A stretch of DNA of 64,000 bases. Source: Ovis canadensis (Eukaryota; Chordata; Mammalia; Artiodactyla; Bovidae). A program made the translations under genes and the position numbers. The notes under the pieces were generated by a model. It did no database searches. It had not been told where the DNA came from and saw nothing but the letters and a program-made list of their open reading frames with translations. The stretch covers positions 251,476,501-251,540,500 of the forward strand of contig NC_091246.1 in NCBI RefSeq assembly GCF_042477335.2. Reading direction: 5' to 3'. This document shows, one piece after another, positions 62,860 through 64,000 of this stretch. The stretch's first letter is position 1, and each line of letters opens with the position of its first letter.

Positions 62860-64000
62860 GCAGATTTCTGAGACCTGTGTCCTGTCAATACCACTGGAGT
62901 TCTTTAAACAAAGTCTCTTATCCAGATGTCCCCCAAAGCCCTTGGGTTATCTGAAGTCAAGGAGGATCTGTTCCTCTGCACCTTTGGGTGCTGGGTAGGG
63001 GAAGTGGGAAGTGCAGAGGTCGGCGAGTTGCTCGTGGATCAGAGCTGTCCAGGGCTCCAGCAGCTGCTACTGGGGCAGGGTCTGTGGTGGCTCCCTGGAG
63101 AAGGGGGTGGGTGTGCCCACCATCCTGCTGGGCTTCTCAGTTCCTCCTTCTAGGGGTCTTACAGCACTGGTTTTATACTGGGCAGGCACTGGACCACCTG
63201 AGCCCAGGTCATTGTCCGCACTGAGCTTAGAGACCCAGAAGCGGGTGAACACAGGAAATTGGACAGCCCAGTCCCAAGCTGGTCATGGTAGAGGGGGAAA
63301 GAGGCCCAGAAACCACGTGGGACTTGTTCAGGCTCGCACTGACAAGCCCGCCACGGTCACCATCTCAGAGGTGGAGAACCTGGGGCTGTCGGAGCAGGAG
63401 AAAGCCCCCGCTTCCTGGCTCCGGGGCACCCGGAGAGGGGAAGCCACTTGCCCAAACTAGTGCCAGGCGTTTCAGCTCTCAGCCTGACAGTAGTTCCATT
63501 TGCGGGGGATGGCACACCCCGTCCTCCTTCCCCTGAAGCTGGGGCTGCTGGCTGCACTGGGGACGAGGTCCAGAGCTAGCTCCCAGCCCTCACCCCTCTT
63601 CGGGTGGGCAACTGCCTGGCTGGCTTCCTCCCCCGCTGGTGGGTCTGAAGCACAATGGCCAGCCAAGCAGCAGATGGACCTGATATGAAACCTCCAGCCC
63701 CTTCCCTGCCCTGGGACATGCGTCACCAGGTTACTAGGGGAGAGCCTCGAGGGGCGGGTGAGGTGAGAGTCCTCGAGGGAGGTGTGGCAGCTCCACAGGA
63801 GGACAGGGCGGGCTCTGCAATGGGATGGGGGCAGGCGGGGTGGGGAGCCACGTCCTGAGGGGACTGCCTTTTCTCCATGTGTGATGGGCGTCCTGCTAAC
63901 CCCGCCTTCTCTCTCACCCCTTGAAGACCGGGCACTGAGTCTTCTTGGGGCTTCATGAAGGTGTTTGATCCATGGGGTCTCCCTGAAGGGGACATCTGGC
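62860..64000. other. Unique GC-rich stretch at the window end
   Basis: No gene recognised. Open frames at 63011-63460 plus and 63995-63723 minus show no domain. 63425-63460 has MIR-like text ('ggggaagccacttgcccaaa'). Confidence 0.4.

Overview
This is a window of ruminant (bovid) nuclear DNA. The diagnosis comes from its repeats: about 26 tRNA-derived Bov-tA/Bov-A2 SINEs, eight stretches of the RTE-type LINE BovB, artiodactyl CHR SINEs, and bovine-type L1 3' ends. Beneath these lies an old mammalian layer of about 34 MIRs, many L2 segments and hAT/MER5 fossils. Which bovid (cattle, sheep, goat or other) cannot be settled from the sequence alone, and the gene locus was not recognised.

No protein-coding exon, rRNA or functional tRNA gene could be supported. 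The longest open frames (60848-59970, 45158-44343 and 49758-48973, all minus) are compositionally biased or cover repeats and match no family known to me. The only recognisable coding sequence is fossil: the C-terminal part of the BovB reverse transcriptase at 11991-12615, 36367-36935 and 61662-62224, and a decayed L2 reverse transcriptase in 50560-51100. The window looks like intergenic or long-intron DNA next to one CpG island.

Layout. 1-3 kb: AT-rich old LINE-like sequence and a CHR SINE. 3-9.8 kb: L2/MIR background with Bov-tA insertions, two with target-site duplications resolved to the base. 9.8-20 kb: mostly old sequence dense in MIRs, with a BovB that split a MIR at 11.99 kb. 20-25 kb: a TIR DNA transposon split by a SINE, an L1 3' end, and a locally duplicated L1 fragment. 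25-32 kb: two possible regulatory elements and two ERV-like LTRs facing away from each other (27.05-27.33 and 28.13-28.31 kb). 30.5-32.2 kb: one long L2 broken by L1 and two SINEs. 32-49 kb: nested BovB/Bov-tA/MIR/L2. 49.3-51.1 kb: a long L2 holding a CHR SINE, itself split by a 5'-inverted L1. 51.2-52.1 kb: the CpG island, with an embedded AT-rich block. 52-64 kb: SINE dimers, a MaLR-like LTR, a nested BovB, a 190-bp local duplication at 59.35/59.74 kb and a BovB with an intact 11-bp target-site duplication.

The most interesting non-repeat signals are short regulatory grammars: four RFX X-box palindromes spread over the window, two POU octamers exactly 10 bp apart at 30143-30160, two PAR-bZIP D-boxes 19 bp apart at 18608-18634, a 12-bp MEIS/TGIF palindrome beside an octamer at 25034-25067, and homeodomain-rich AT blocks at 48.9 and 62.73 kb. 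These suggest distal regulatory DNA of a developmentally controlled gene nearby. That reading is inference and needs cross-species conservation to test.
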